A stretch of DNA of 32,566 nt from positions 1 through 32,566 of the forward strand of contig CAMPIF010000003.1 in NCBI GenBank assembly GCA_946886245.1, written 5' to 3'. A program made the position numbers and the translations under genes. The DNA comes from Ectopseudomonas composti (GTDB lineage: Bacteria; Pseudomonadota; Gammaproteobacteria; Pseudomonadales; Pseudomonadaceae). Positions within the stretch are counted from its first letter, which is position 1; every line of letters starts with the position of its first letter. Below, one piece after another: positions 16,468 to 29,100 of this stretch. The notes under the pieces are model-generated. The model was not told the DNA's origin. It saw only the letters and a list, made by a program, of their open reading frames with translations, and ran no database searches.

Positions 16468-16752
16468 TTAGCTCACTACGAATGTTCCCTTCAGCAATTT
16501 CAAAGCCTCCCGCAAGTTGCTCATTATTGTCTGCTTCTCCGTGTCGGTTATTGGCGGCGCGGAATCCGGCGCCTTCCAGTTCGTCAACTCTGATGCGTAA
16601 ACGTAAATCTTACGTGCTACGGGATCGTAGCCAACCGACACATCAACGGAACGCAGACCGTCCCTGTACTCCAGATAGTCCGGATGCTTGATCTGAATAA
16701 CCACTCCAGTATCACTGCGGGCACCGCCTTCGTTCACCTTATGGAAGCTCAT
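16468..16752 (-). CDS. Probable immunity protein for the giant YD-repeat toxin
   Basis: 94 residues whose ATG overlaps the TGA of the giant gene (ATGA), so the two are translationally coupled. No signal peptide or membrane segment is seen, so it is predicted cytosolic. The pattern GVVIQIKHPDYLEYRDGLRS, a central YVYASELTNWKAP, and a C-terminal helix ITDTEKQTIMSNLREALKLL resembles a family of small immunity proteins with a conserved W-x-x-P motif (I believe Imm74-like, recalled without a search). Size, position and coupling are exactly those of an immunity gene, which would protect the producer and kin from the toxin tip. The family name is less certain than the role. Confidence 0.65.
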   Translation of the reverse strand: MSFHKVNEGGARSDTGVVIQIKHPDYLEYRDGLRSVDVSVGYDPVARKIYVYASELTNWKAPDSAPPITDTEKQTIMSNLREALKLLKGTFVVS

Positions 16753-17156
16753 GGCTGTGTCCTCACTGGCAGCGGCATGTATTTGATGTTGGTCACGTTT
16801 GGATTCCGCAATAGAATTGGAAGCTCAATGCGCTGAAATACGCTGGTCGGAGATGCGCCCGAAGTAAACGCCGTAACCTGACCCGAAGCACCAGTCGCAT
16901 ATCGCGCAGATAGCCTCTCCCATGGCTGAATCGCCTGCTCATATTCATAGCGCTCAAATAGATTCCGCCTTAGAAGGTACTGCCCGCCCGGCGTTTCTTC
17001 AAGGCGAATATAGCCTGGGTTCTGCGCGATAAAATCGTCCGCTAGCGTTAAATTGCCCCCGCGAGCATTAGACCAAACGATGGCTCTGTCAGCAGGCGTC
17101 GAAGAATCGAGGAACGGGACGCGCTCATTAAGCGCATGAATCTCGAAATTGGACGA
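16749..17156 (-). other. C-terminal toxin tip of the giant protein
   Basis: The last roughly 135 residues. Visible pieces are IVWSNARGGNLTLADDFIA, then LEETPGGQYLL, WERLSARYATGASGQVTAF and IELPILLRNPNVTNIKY. From memory, this WxxLSxRxAxGASGxV...ELPxLxxNPNVxxI arrangement recurs at the very ends of unrelated Rhs, CdiA and LysM giant proteins, which marks it as an exchangeable toxin module. The biochemical activity cannot be read from the sequence. The module boundary near NFEIHALNERVPFLD is an estimate. Confidence 0.6.
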
Positions 17157-20100
17157 GGCCCTTGCCGCCGCGCTTTGGGCTACATTCGCCTCAACCCTGG
17201 CCCTGATCGCCGCCTGCGAGAGCGGACTGCTGTTCGGAACCGCATTAAGCGCCCTCAGCTCGCGAGAAACCATACCAGCCTTGCCCGCATTGCCGACACC
17301 ACCTCCGTAAATCGTGGCGACTACACCGATACTGGCATCGGTCACCCGCATGCCATACTCGAAGCCGTCACCCCTGTCATAGGCAGCAATCGTTGTGCTG
17401 TACCAAGGCTTAAGAACATTCGTGACCGGATCATTGACGGCACGGTGCAGGCCCACGAGTGTCTGTAGTCTTCGCTGATTGACGGTTTCGGGGCTGACGC
17501 CATGTTGCCCGCTAGTCTTGAGATATGTGAGCATGTCCTGCATATCACGCGCCGGCTGGCTGCTGATGTCGTAAACTCCACCCACCGCTTCTGGGATCGC
17601 CTTCAAGAAGGAATATGCGCCACCAACCGCGGCCATGAGTGCAAATGTTGCGCCTTCATTGCCAACTTGAGGTTGCTTGCTCCTTTCATACAACCACCAC
17701 TGCGCGTCTTTGTTGTAATCGAACAAGGCTTGAGGCGAAGCATCCAAACCTGGGAAGTCAAACGGCATCGCGCTACCGCGTTCTGCTCGGCCGATCGCGA
17801 ATCTCAATGAGTTTGAATACAGCGCTTCGTATCCCGCAATTGCCAACCCTGAGTCATACTGCATGGAGTCGATGACCGAAACGGATTTCGGTACTGGATA
17901 CCCCTTTGGCCCCATGTCCCAAAGGTTTGGGTCGTACACGAAAGAGCCGCGCACACCGGTAGCAACCGCGCCATCAGCAGTTTGTGTCGTGACGGAATCC
18001 CGCCCTGACGCGGCCAGGGCAGCCTGAATGTTTTGTAGCTCTTCCAGTCGCGCGGCCGATTGCTCTGCATCCAAAGGCTGCCGATACAAATAGGCAGGCA
18101 GCGCGCCAGCTGTTTGCTGCGCGTACTTCAGAGCATCGGCCCTCGGAATGCCGTCCCTGACCATTCCCTCATAGCTGCCACGCTGTTCCGGCGTCAGCGA
18201 GCTCAGCGTGCTAGCCGTCCGGGCTCGGCGAACTGCAGCGTTACCTAACGCATTGCCGAATGCGTCAATGCTGATTTGACGCCAGTTCGGCTCGCCCAGC
18301 CCAACGGCCTGTCGGACTCCTGCCGCCAGTCCTCCGTACGCAAGTCCTTGGATCCATCCGTTCGCGACCTGCCCCCAATCGGAGTTGGAGTTCACAATCT
18401 TAAGCTTATCGATCGGAAGCTTCGCTCCAAGGTAGGCGCCAACTGCTGTTGCGGCTACCGCCTTCCAGCTGAAATGCGCATCTCTGCCCGCAGCCGCGTT
18501 GGCTACTACGCCGCTGGCGTAGTTTCCGATGCCTTGGACCATCCTGCCAAGCGGGTTCAAATTGTTAGTTCCCGGGGTCTTCAGGTTACTGAACTTTCCG
18601 GGCTTCCCGAGATATGCACCTAGTCCCGCAGTGAGTCCAGCACTGACTGCATTGGATGCGATGCTCCTCCAACTGAAGCTGGAAACACCCAAACTGCTCC
18701 CGACGGCGCTTGTCACTGTGCTCGCGATCGCGGTCGAAGCTGCTGCACTGAGCCCCGTCGCGAGAATTCCAGTCCCGATCGCTCCTTCAACTGCCCTGCC
18801 AAGGACTGGATTTATTAGCGAAGCGATCACGATTACTGCTACGGAAAGAATGACCGCCATTGCCTTGCAGGACTGCGGCGGCGGCGGCTTGATGTACGGT
18901 GTGTTCGGCTCTGTTGGCCCGACTACCTCGGCCGGGTTATACGGCTTGAATGTAGCCGCATCGTTCTTGCTGGTGGTGACCTTAGGCGTCTTCAGTATTT
19001 GACCAGCAAAGATTGTGTCGTCGCTGACCGCATTTGCGTCAGCCAGGATGAACCACAGACTTGAGTTGCCGTAGACACGCTGGGCGATGCTGGCCAGGGT
19101 GTCACCGTCGGTCACCAACACTTCACCCGCGCCAAGATCGCTGCTCTCAAAGCCCGTCAGCAACTCGCCGACTTTCAGCTTGCCAGCCTTGTTGAGAATG
19201 GCCACCTGCTGGCCGTTGCTGTAGACAAAGCGCTGGTTCATGCCCAGCCCCTGCAGGCTCTTGCGCTCGGCCTCGGTCTTAGCAGACCACTGGGCTGAAG
19301 TGATGAAGTTGGGGGCCGGATTGTTGGACTCGCCCGCGTATCCATTCCCGGTTTGGGTGAACACATTGTTCTTCATCTCGCCGTCGCGGCGGCTGAGGAT
19401 GCCGCCCTCGGCGTCGGTAGCGAAATACCGCTTGTAGATCAAAGTTGTCTTATAGTCCGACAACGGCGTCGTTTCGGTGAGGGTGAGGCGTCTACCCCAG
19501 GCGTCGTAGGTGCTCGCTGTCTCGCTGTCGCGGTAATTAGTCACGTTGGTTGTTGCGGCCACGCCGCTCTCCAGCCACATTTCTTTTCCGATGTAGCTGT
19601 GTGTGAACGTAGACGTAAAGGCAGCCTGGAGGCCGTAGGCAGCGTGCCAGACCTGATGCGTAATCAGCCGGCCACCGGCATCAAACGCCGTGTAGGTCGC
19701 TTGGGCCATTAGGTAGACGTCGTCTACATAGCCCGACAGGTCAGGGTTGCTATCGTTCTCGAACTGCGCAGCAATTTCGCCGCGCCAACGTTGTGTCCTC
19801 CCGAAGCTACTGCTCGACAACACCCGACCTGCGCTGTCGTACACATATGAGTCCCGGTGCTTTGTCCAGCCGCCCACCCCAAAGGTAGCACTATCATGAC
19901 CAAAGTCAGGCTGCCCAATGTTGATGGCGTAAGTACCCGTCTCGGTATCGTCGAGCGCAAAATACTCGGTCTCAACGGTAACGTGCCCGGCCAGGTCATA
20001 CACGTATGCCTTCCGAATTCCATTCGAGTTCTCTCCCTGCGCGATCTCGAAATATTCCTTCGTTACCTGGCCACGGTCGTCTACTTGGATTGCACCAATC

Positions 20101-23100
20101 TTCTTTGTCCCGGCATCATCAATCGTCCTGCTGGTTGCGTACCCTGCAGCGTTGTAGGCATACGCCCAGCTGTCCTTCCCAACAATATCAATTACGCCGT
20201 TTGCTAGCGTGCCGTTCGCAACAAGGACTCTATTTTCACCATCATAGGTAAACCAGAGCTCCTGGTGATTTGGCGTGCCCCCCGACCCGCCTACCGGCGT
20301 GGCACCCGGGCCGTAGCTTGTGTCAGCGGTAACCTTGCGCCGATTGCCGACGGCATCATAGGCATAGGTCACATCCAACATCCGGAAACTGCTAGCGGTG
20401 GTGTCATCCGACGTCACCCGCTGAAGCCGATTGAGAGCATCGTAGTAGCTGCGAGTCTCAACCGTAATCGCCTGACCGCCGCCATCCGTTGTCACCGTCT
20501 TCTCAAGTGTGCGGTTTCCGTTGGCGTCGTATTCGTAGGTATAGACCTTGGACCCCTCGGTAATGCTTCGCACGCGCCCATCGGCGTTGTAAGCAATCAC
20601 CCGCGTGGCGCCGCCCAAGGTCTCTTGCTTGAGCTGCCCGCTGAGGCTGTCGTAGACGTAGCTGACGCTGGCGCCGGAGAGATCACTATGGGCGGTAACT
20701 CGCCCGAAGTAGTCGTAAACCCACGACTGAGACCCGACTGCCGTGCCCTCCGACGTCTTGCGGCCATTGCGATCATAGCCGTAGTTAGTCTGGACCCCCG
20801 TGGGCGTGAGGCTTTGCAGCAAGTTGCCCCTCGCGTCATAGACGTACTTGTGCGTGGTGTTGACGGTGATTCCGCCTTCGACAGTTCCGTTGCGCGCATC
20901 GGCGACGCTTAGGCGATTGCCATCCTGATCCAGGACGAAGCTTTGCATCGCCGTGGCCACTCTGGCTGTGCCAGCAAGATTGAGTCGAAAGTCACCCTGC
21001 TCTACGGCGCGCCCGCCCTTGTCATAGTCCAAGTAGGTCACATAGTGCAGCGCGTTCTCTGTTGCCAACTGTTGACCCAATGCATCGTATGCAAAAAACG
21101 ACTTTGCGTTCGCTCCGTCGATGCGACTGGTAAGACGGCTCGTTGCGTCGTATGTAAACGTCCTGATGTGTAGGTTGGCGTCCTTTTCCTGGAGCAGGTT
21201 GCCCAGTACGTCGTAGGTCCAGTACGTGGATGGACGACTGGAAGCCGATACCCCAGCCTCCGAAACCACGTTTACCATAGGTGCCAGCTGGCGAAGCGCT
21301 TGGTTGGCCTCGTTGTAAATCCATTCCGTAACCGCACCTAGTGCGTCGGTCTGGGCAAGCACGTTGCCCCAGCGGTCGAGCTGAGCGCTGGTGGTTGCAC
21401 TCAGAGTCCAAACCGAAGTGTAGGACGGTGCCGTCAACGCGGTTACGCGTCCGAGGCGGTCAACTGATTGGGAGTAGACGGCCGTGCGGCTTGTCGCGCC
21501 GTCAGTCCAATCTCGCTCCTCCCGTACCTGCACGCCCGCCAAGTTGTAGCTGTAGCGGCGATAGGTCCCCGATTCGGCATTGGAGCGCACGATCCTGCCG
21601 GCAGTATCGTACTCGTACATCGCCGCCGTAGCCGCATTGTTAAGTGCGCTTGTTTGCCAGGCCTTGGAGCTGACTTCGCCGAATGCGTTATACGCCGCCG
21701 CCTCGCTGGACTCGAGAACCTCAGTGCCGCCGCTTGGCGTGCGAAACAGGTTCATTGTGATCTGGCGCCCACTGGCATCGTACGTGTACGTGCTGCGGAT
21801 GTAGGTGTTTGATCCGTTGCCGTCAGCGCGCCAGTAGAACTGCTCAATGATGTGATCCGCCGCGTCATAGCGATAATACGTCGTCTTGCCAGCCGCATCG
21901 GTCGAATACAAGACCCGACCTTGGTGGTCATACCGGGTTAGCGTCGATTGGTCACTCGGCCCCGTTGCGAGCGGAACTCCGCTTTGCAGGCCGTTCGCGA
22001 AGCGGTTTGACCAAACCACATTTCCAAAGGCATCGTAGGCCATCGCTGCAATTGGCTGGGCCATCACGTAGAGTTGCGGGGTGAGGCTCGGATCCAGTCT
22101 ATAAGTTGGGTTGGCCTCCAAGAGAGCTTGCCAATTGGACACGAGAACCTGGCGGGCTTGCTCTGCCACCGTTGTTACGCGGCCGATCTTGTCGTAGCTA
22201 GTGGTCGTTGCCGTCGTGCCCAAGGCGCTGTTCACGCTGATGCTGGTCACTTGCCCGGCTGCGTCGTAGCCGGTGGTGGTCGTCACAGAGGCGGCCGAAG
22301 TTGAACCGGCAGCCAAATGGCGCCAGCTGACTTCCGTTGCCTTTCGGCCCAAGGAGTCGTATGTAAACGAAGTGGTCCGGTCGTAGCCTGTTGCCTCGCT
22401 GCCCGGATCAGGCAGGCCCGGAAGCACAGCCGTGCTCAGCCCGACCGTCGAGATGGCCCTGGCGTATTCCGTTATTGCACTTGCCTGCCCGAGAAGGTTG
22501 TAGGTCCAGGCCGTGACATACCCTTCCGCGTCGACGGACCTGATCCGTTGACCGACTTCATCATAGTAGTGGTAGGTTTCTGCCCAGACTTCTGCGTGCG
22601 ATGCGTCCCCAGCGTCAATCAGCGTCGATTCCTTGACGAGATTGCCGATGGCGTCGAATTGGTACGCCGTTCGAGGCGCCGCCGAAGCCGTGCTGCCGTC
22701 GGCTCTGGTCCAGATCAGAGTGGACTGCTGGACCTCCACCTTGTTGCCGCGCTGGTCATACAGAAATGTAAGCTGCCTGTCCTGCGTCGGAGCCGGCGTT
22801 AGGAAGCCTACCGCCTCCATGTCACTGACGGTCAATGGCGTCCAGCCGCGACCAGCCACGTTCACGCTGGTGGCATACCGCGTCAGGCCAGTTTGCTCGC
22901 CATAGGCGTTATAGCTATAGGCCGTAACGTAGCCACTAGGATCGACCTCGTAGGCTAGTAGCCCGCGCGAGTCATACGTCTTGTAGCTATAGTTTCCTAG
23001 CACATCCCGCTGGACCACTGCGCGGCCGAGGGCATCATAGGCAACCGTAGTCTCCGGCTGGACTCCGACGGCAACGATATTGAGCGAAGTGTCGAGGGTG

Positions 23101-26100
23101 TATGCATCGGGGAAGATTGTTCGAATCTGCAAACCGCGGCTGTCATAGACATACTGCACTGTTCGGCGATCGAGAACGCCGGCGTCGGCGTTCTCGGTCT
23201 TGGTAGCCACGTTGCCAAATGCATCGTAGGTGTAGGAGGTGGCGATTCTTACCTCTTCGGAGACTGTGGCGCCCGTGGAGTCGTAGCGCAGAACCGATAC
23301 CGTTGGGGTTAGCTCCTTTGTCAGCTGACCCATGCCATCGTAGAGGTAGTTCCAGGTAAAGCTGAGCTTGTTGGTATAGCTTGTGCGGTTTCCTGCAGCG
23401 TCATATCCGTACTGCTCGAAGTTTCCGAGGTTGTCGGTGGTGCGAGTCACCTGGCCGACTGCGTTGTATTGGTAGGTCGTCTTGAGCGCGGCAGTCCTGC
23501 CATCGACCCACCCCGCGAGACTCGCTTGCGTGTATTGCGAGACCCCGCTGACCGCCCCTCCGTATCGATACTCTCCGCTCAAATTTCCAGCGGCGTCATA
23601 GCGGTGCTCGCTGACGGCACCGGCGTCATCGACTGTGAAGCGAAGGCGACCCGTCCCATCGTATGCCATGCGTGTCAAGCGCTGGTTGACTGGCTGGTCT
23701 CCACCCGCTGTGGTGACGAGCGCTGCAACTTGCGCCGGCGTCAGCCAGAATGCAAACCCAATAGTCTTCGCATACTGGAGTTGCTCGGTAAGATGGCCGG
23801 CAGCGTCGTAGCGCCACTCGCTGACCGTGGCTTGGCCACCCTCGATCGCCGTCATGAGGTAGCGAACGCGGCCGACGCCGTCGAGGGACTGGTAGGTAGT
23901 CCGGTGTCCTGGGGCAGACGGGACCACATAGGTCCCCATGTCGTTGACGCTTAGGGTGCCAGCACCAAGACAGTCGCGCACGCTACTGCCGTTGATCGCT
24001 TGGCTGAAATTGAGGGCGCCAAAATAGTCTCGGCTGATGACTTGGCGCCCCGCCGCATCGTAGGCAAATGACTTGGCGTAGCCCGCCGCATCAATGATGT
24101 ACTTGACCTGATTGGTTTCGTTGTAGACCCAGTAGGAGGTACGGTCGGCGGCGTTGTTCACCGTGGTTGGCATGGAGTAAGTCGCGGTGCCTGCCCACAG
24201 CTTGGCCTGCAGGGCGGTGTCAATAGCGACCGGGTCAGCATGCTCGCGGGAAGAGACGCGGCGCCCCGCGCCGTCGTAGGTGTACTCTGTCCAGCCGTTC
24301 GTTGCATCAATGGTGAAGCGCACGCGGCTTGCCCGATCCAGCAGGGTGTAGGTCTGACGGTCGGCCGCCGTCCAGCTGTTGGCCATGGCCTGATCGAGCA
24401 GGGTCATGGTCGTGCTGTCGGTTGCTCCCGTCCACGCGGTTGCGAACTGCCGGCTGGCGATCTCTCGGCCAGCGGCATCGAACCAGCGCCGCGTGACAGC
24501 GCCCGTGGCGTCAATCGTGGCAACAGTGCGTCCGGCATTGTCGTAGATGAACCGGGTGATGCTTCCCAGAGCATCGGTCTGCTTGATCATCCGCCCCGCG
24601 GCGTCGAAGACACGGGTGATCATCTGGTCTTGGCCGGCCGTAGCCGGCACTACGGCACCGAGGCTGGCAATAGTCGCCGTGCCCGCTTCCAGAGAAGCCA
24701 GAGCGGCCGGCAGGTTAGCCGCCGAGATCGGCAGTACGTACTGCTTCTCGATGGTGTTGCGGCCTGCAGCGTCGTAGGCGAAGGCTACCGCGTTGCCCGC
24801 CCCGTCGATGCGATAGCGCATTTGTCCATCGTTGTTGTAAACCCGGTACTCGACCAAATCGGTGGCCTGCGTGCCGGTGCTGGTGGCCAGGGTCTTAAGC
24901 TGTGCCAAGGTCAGGCTGGTGCCCACCCCACTCATGTTGACCAGGTTGGCGTACCGCCGCGTCTTGTATACCCGCCCGTTGGCGTCGTAAGAAGTCTGTT
25001 CCAGGTTGCCCGCGGGGCTGAGGGTGAAGCGCAGACGGCCGGCTTCGTCGTAGCCGTAGCGAGTCCAGTTTCCGGCCGCGTCCTGCCTGGCTATTACGTT
25101 GTCGTTGGCGTCATAGACGTAGGTGGTAGTGAGGTTGAGGCTGCCCGAGCCCCGGACTTCCGTGATCCGGCGGCCCAAAGCATCGTAGGTGTAAGCCGTC
25201 GTGATGGTGGTGGTGCTAACCGCGCCAACACCTTCGACCACCGTCAACTGCCGACCGGCGGCGTCCCAGGTGTAGCTTGTGCGCAGGTTCAGGCCAGCAG
25301 GATCGATCGCTTGCTGTGTGAGCCGCCCCTCGCGGTCAAAAGTGAAAGAAGTGGCGACACCGGTCGGGTCCGAGACACTCACGCGACGACCTTGACCGTC
25401 GTACGTGTAAGTCGTCGTTAGATTGAGCTTGCCGGTTCCCGCATCCTCGATGCGCCTTAGGACGCGCCCAACCGCGTCGTACCTGAAGTCAACGACATCG
25501 CCGGTGGCATTGAAGGTTCGGAGTAGAAGGCCACGCTCGTTGTACACGTTGTCCACAAGGACATTGCCCAACGGGTCGGTAACAGTAAGCAGCTGGCCGT
25601 CGTCATTGTAGGTATACGTGGTGGTCTGATTTGTACCATCCTTGACGGAGACGGTCTGGCCGTGCCGGCCGTAGGTGGTGACGGTAACCACCGCCTCTGG
25701 GCTCGTAACCGTCAGCGTGCGGCTGGCATCGTTGTAAGCCAGGTCGGTAACCTTGCCTAAGGCATCGGTCTGGCTAACCATCCGACTGAAAGCGTCATAC
25801 GCCGAGCTCCACGTATCGGTTCGACCCTCAACAACTTGACTGTGGCTCACCTGACGGCCTAAGCGGTCGTACACAAAGGTGCGAACCGCGCCGTTACCAT
25901 CGGTGGTGCTGGTGATGCGTCCGAAAGCATCGAACACCTGGCTGGTGGACCGTGCGAGTCCAACCACCCCGTAGGCATCGATGCGACTGGTCTCCAGACC
26001 ACGCTTGTCATAGGCGTGTTGGATGGTCATTGCGGCCGAGGTGGACACGGCCCTCTGTTCCTGCAGTAGCTGGCCGAATGCGGTGTAGTTGTAGTTGTTG

Positions 26101-29100
26101 ACGACGCCTTCCGCGTCCATGCTGCTTGTGAGCAGGCCGCGGCGGTCGTAGGTAAACTGGCGCCGAGTATCGCTCGCGGCCACAAATGTCAGCACGTTGA
26201 GTGCGGTCTGAACATTGGCTCGCGTCTGTGTGCCGGCAATCGTGATGCGCCCGGTGTAGGCAAGGGTGTCTGTGACCTGACCGAAGGCGCTGTACCGCGT
26301 CTCAGCCACTTCGCCTAGGGCGTTCTTTACGCCGCCGCTCTCGATTCCCCGGACGGTAAAGGTCAGACGGCCTTGTGCGTCGTAGAAGTACCACGTCTTG
26401 TTGCCACCCGCGCCGCCTGTTCCAAGCGCGTCGGTGCTTTCGATCCGCCTGCCAAGCAGGTCGTAGCTATGAGTGGTTCCGTAAGTGGCGTAAACCGCAT
26501 TTAGTTCACTCTCATCCATGCCGGACAGCAGGTGCTCGCTTCCCTCCCCTCCCAGCTCTCCGATGAGGTTGCCGAAGACATCGTAGCGCCGGTTATTCTC
26601 GCGCAATTCACTGGTGCCATACCCAAATGCTGTCTTGATCAAGCGGCCAGAATCATCATAGCTAAAGTGCGTAGAAATACGCTCAGCCGTTGTCTGGGAG
26701 TCAGTAACAAAGACCGCGCTCAGCTCCACAGCCAACTGACCCAATCCATTGAAACTACGTTGAGTCAGCCGATACAGCTCCGCAGGCGCACCCGATGCAG
26801 AGGTTGCCTCCGCGCGCAAAGTTGCGAGGGTCTCGTTCCCGTCCAGACTGGTCAGCTGCCGTGCGTACTGTTTGACGGCTCGCTGGTTGCCTTGCTCGTC
26901 ATAGACATATTCGGTCAGATAGCCGTTACCGCTGGCCGCGGTGCCACTGGCATAGGCCAGCTCGGCCACGACCTGGCCTCGGGCGTCGTAGAAGTAGCGA
27001 GTGGCAGCATCGCTATTCGCCGCCGTGGGCCGCAACTGGGTTAACGTTCCGCTTGCCCAGTAGGAGCTATTTGTCAAAGTTGCATAGGCGACTGTCTTGA
27101 TGCGGCGCCCACCAGCATCGTAAACCGTCTCTTTGAGATAGCCCGCCGCGTCCAAGACGCCCACCTGTCGCCCGGCGTTGTCGTAGAAGTATCGGGTTAC
27201 CCGGGCGTCGGCGGCCAGTCCTCCAACCGCATTGGCGGTGGTCGAAAGCAGGCGCGAGGCACCATCGTAGGCATACGTGGTGACCTGGGCCGCCGCAGCC
27301 GTGGTTGCTGTGGTCTCGGTCAGCAGCCGACCAAGAGCGTCGTAAGTGCACGTCGTCGTTCGGTCATTGGCGGCACTGGTCGGCACCCATGCCTGGCTAG
27401 CCGTCGGCGAGGGGTTGCTCGCGGCGAATACCAAAGTGTCCTTGGTCACCGCGCCGCTGCTAAGCCAGCCGCTCGTATCGACCTTGGTCGCGTACTGTGT
27501 GGTCTGCTGGATCCGGCCCAGGCCGTCGTAGGCATAGGCGATGACGGCTCCGACCGCATCGACCTGCGCTGTCAGCCGACCCGTTGCGTCGTAGAAGAAG
27601 TACGTTCTACCACCTGCCGCGTCCTCGCTGGCGCGCAGCCGCCCGGTCGCATCGTAGTAGTTGAGCGACGTACGATTGACCGTGGCGCCAGAGACCGTGC
27701 CCACTTCACTAGCAGAGGTCAGCAGGCCGGCCTTGTTGCGGGTCTCAGTGCGCACCGCCCCGCTGTCGAGCGTCACCCGCAGCTGGTTGGCGGTGTCCAG
27801 GTAGGCGTACTGCGTGAGGAGCGTTGCCCCGTCCCAGGTGGCACCCGAGCCGGTCTGGGCAGTGGCGGCATCGCGCTGCAATACCGTCAGCAACCTGCCC
27901 ATGCCGTCGTAGACATAGTCGGTGACCTCGCTAGTGACAGGAGCCGCCGTACCAGTGTTGGCGACTGCCCGCCCTGCTCCGTGCACCAGGATCTTCTGCA
28001 GCAGCTGATTGTGGGCATCGTAGGTGAACCACGTGATATCGGTGTAGGCATCCAGCGTCCCATTGCCGCTGGCATCCACGGTGGCATAGTCCGTCACCGA
28101 GCTCACCCGTCCTTTGACGTCGTACCGGTACTCAGTTAGCTGGCTGCTGGCCTTCTGGGTGGTCGTCGCCCAGCTGGTGAGGGCGCTCAAGGTGTAGGCG
28201 CCGCTGTAGCTCGCCCCAGTGTAAAGTCGCTCCGCGTAAGCCTGACCAATGGAGTAGCTGGAAGTACTGTAATTCCACTCTCGAACTGCCCCGGTTGCAT
28301 CGACCACGAACCGCACGCGATTCTGGGCGTCATAGATGAAGTTGGTGGTCAGCCCACCGGTCGGGGCGCTGGCCCCCGGTCCGTCACTGTCCAGGCCGGT
28401 GTAGACCGTCTCAGTCAGCACCTGATTGGCGGAGTTGTATGTTTTTTGCACCGCCGTGGCCGTGTTCGAGCCCCCGCTGGTGCGCTGCCACTGCCACAGC
28501 AAGTTGCCGCTGGCGTCGTAGCTGAAATCCGAGCGAGACAGCACCGTGCCGGCCCGTTGCACTTCGATCGACTTAACGTTTCCTGCCCCACCTGAATCTC
28601 CCGCGGAGGTGTAGGCGTATGTCGTCGTAGTGCGTTGTCCGGATATGGCGGGCTCAAGCACCGCGGTCAGCTGCTTGTTGGCGTCATACTGGTAGGTCCA
28701 GGTCCGCCCCGCCGCATCGGTGACGTCGGTGGAATTGGCGTTGTAGGTGAAGGTGACGGTCTGCAGCGAACCGTCCGAGGCGCTCCCTTGCTTCACTGTG
28801 GCTATACGGTTGCTAGCGTCGTAGGTGTATGCGACTGTCGCCCCGTCACTGGTGGTGACCGAAGCAATGCGCAGGTCGCTGGCACTCGCCGTGACGTAGG
28901 TGTAGGTGGCTCGGAAGGCGGTCGCCGTGCCGCTGTCATAGGCTGCGCCGCTCGTCGAGAGATTGGCCGTCAGCTGGTGCTCCGCCCATGCCAAGCGGCC
29001 ATAGGTGTCATAGCTATAGGTTACTTGGCCCTTGGTGGCCCCGCCTTCCTGGGTGCTGATCGTGGACAGCCGGCCGGAGCCATCGTAGGTGTAAATGAAG

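Noticed and set aside
24240..25421. Long open frame of 393 codons on the plus strand
   Set aside because: It lies antisense to the YD-repeat region. Codon periodicity of the repeats in GC-rich DNA keeps the opposite strand open, and the protein shows no domain features. The same applies to the other plus-strand frames across 17-29.7 kb.
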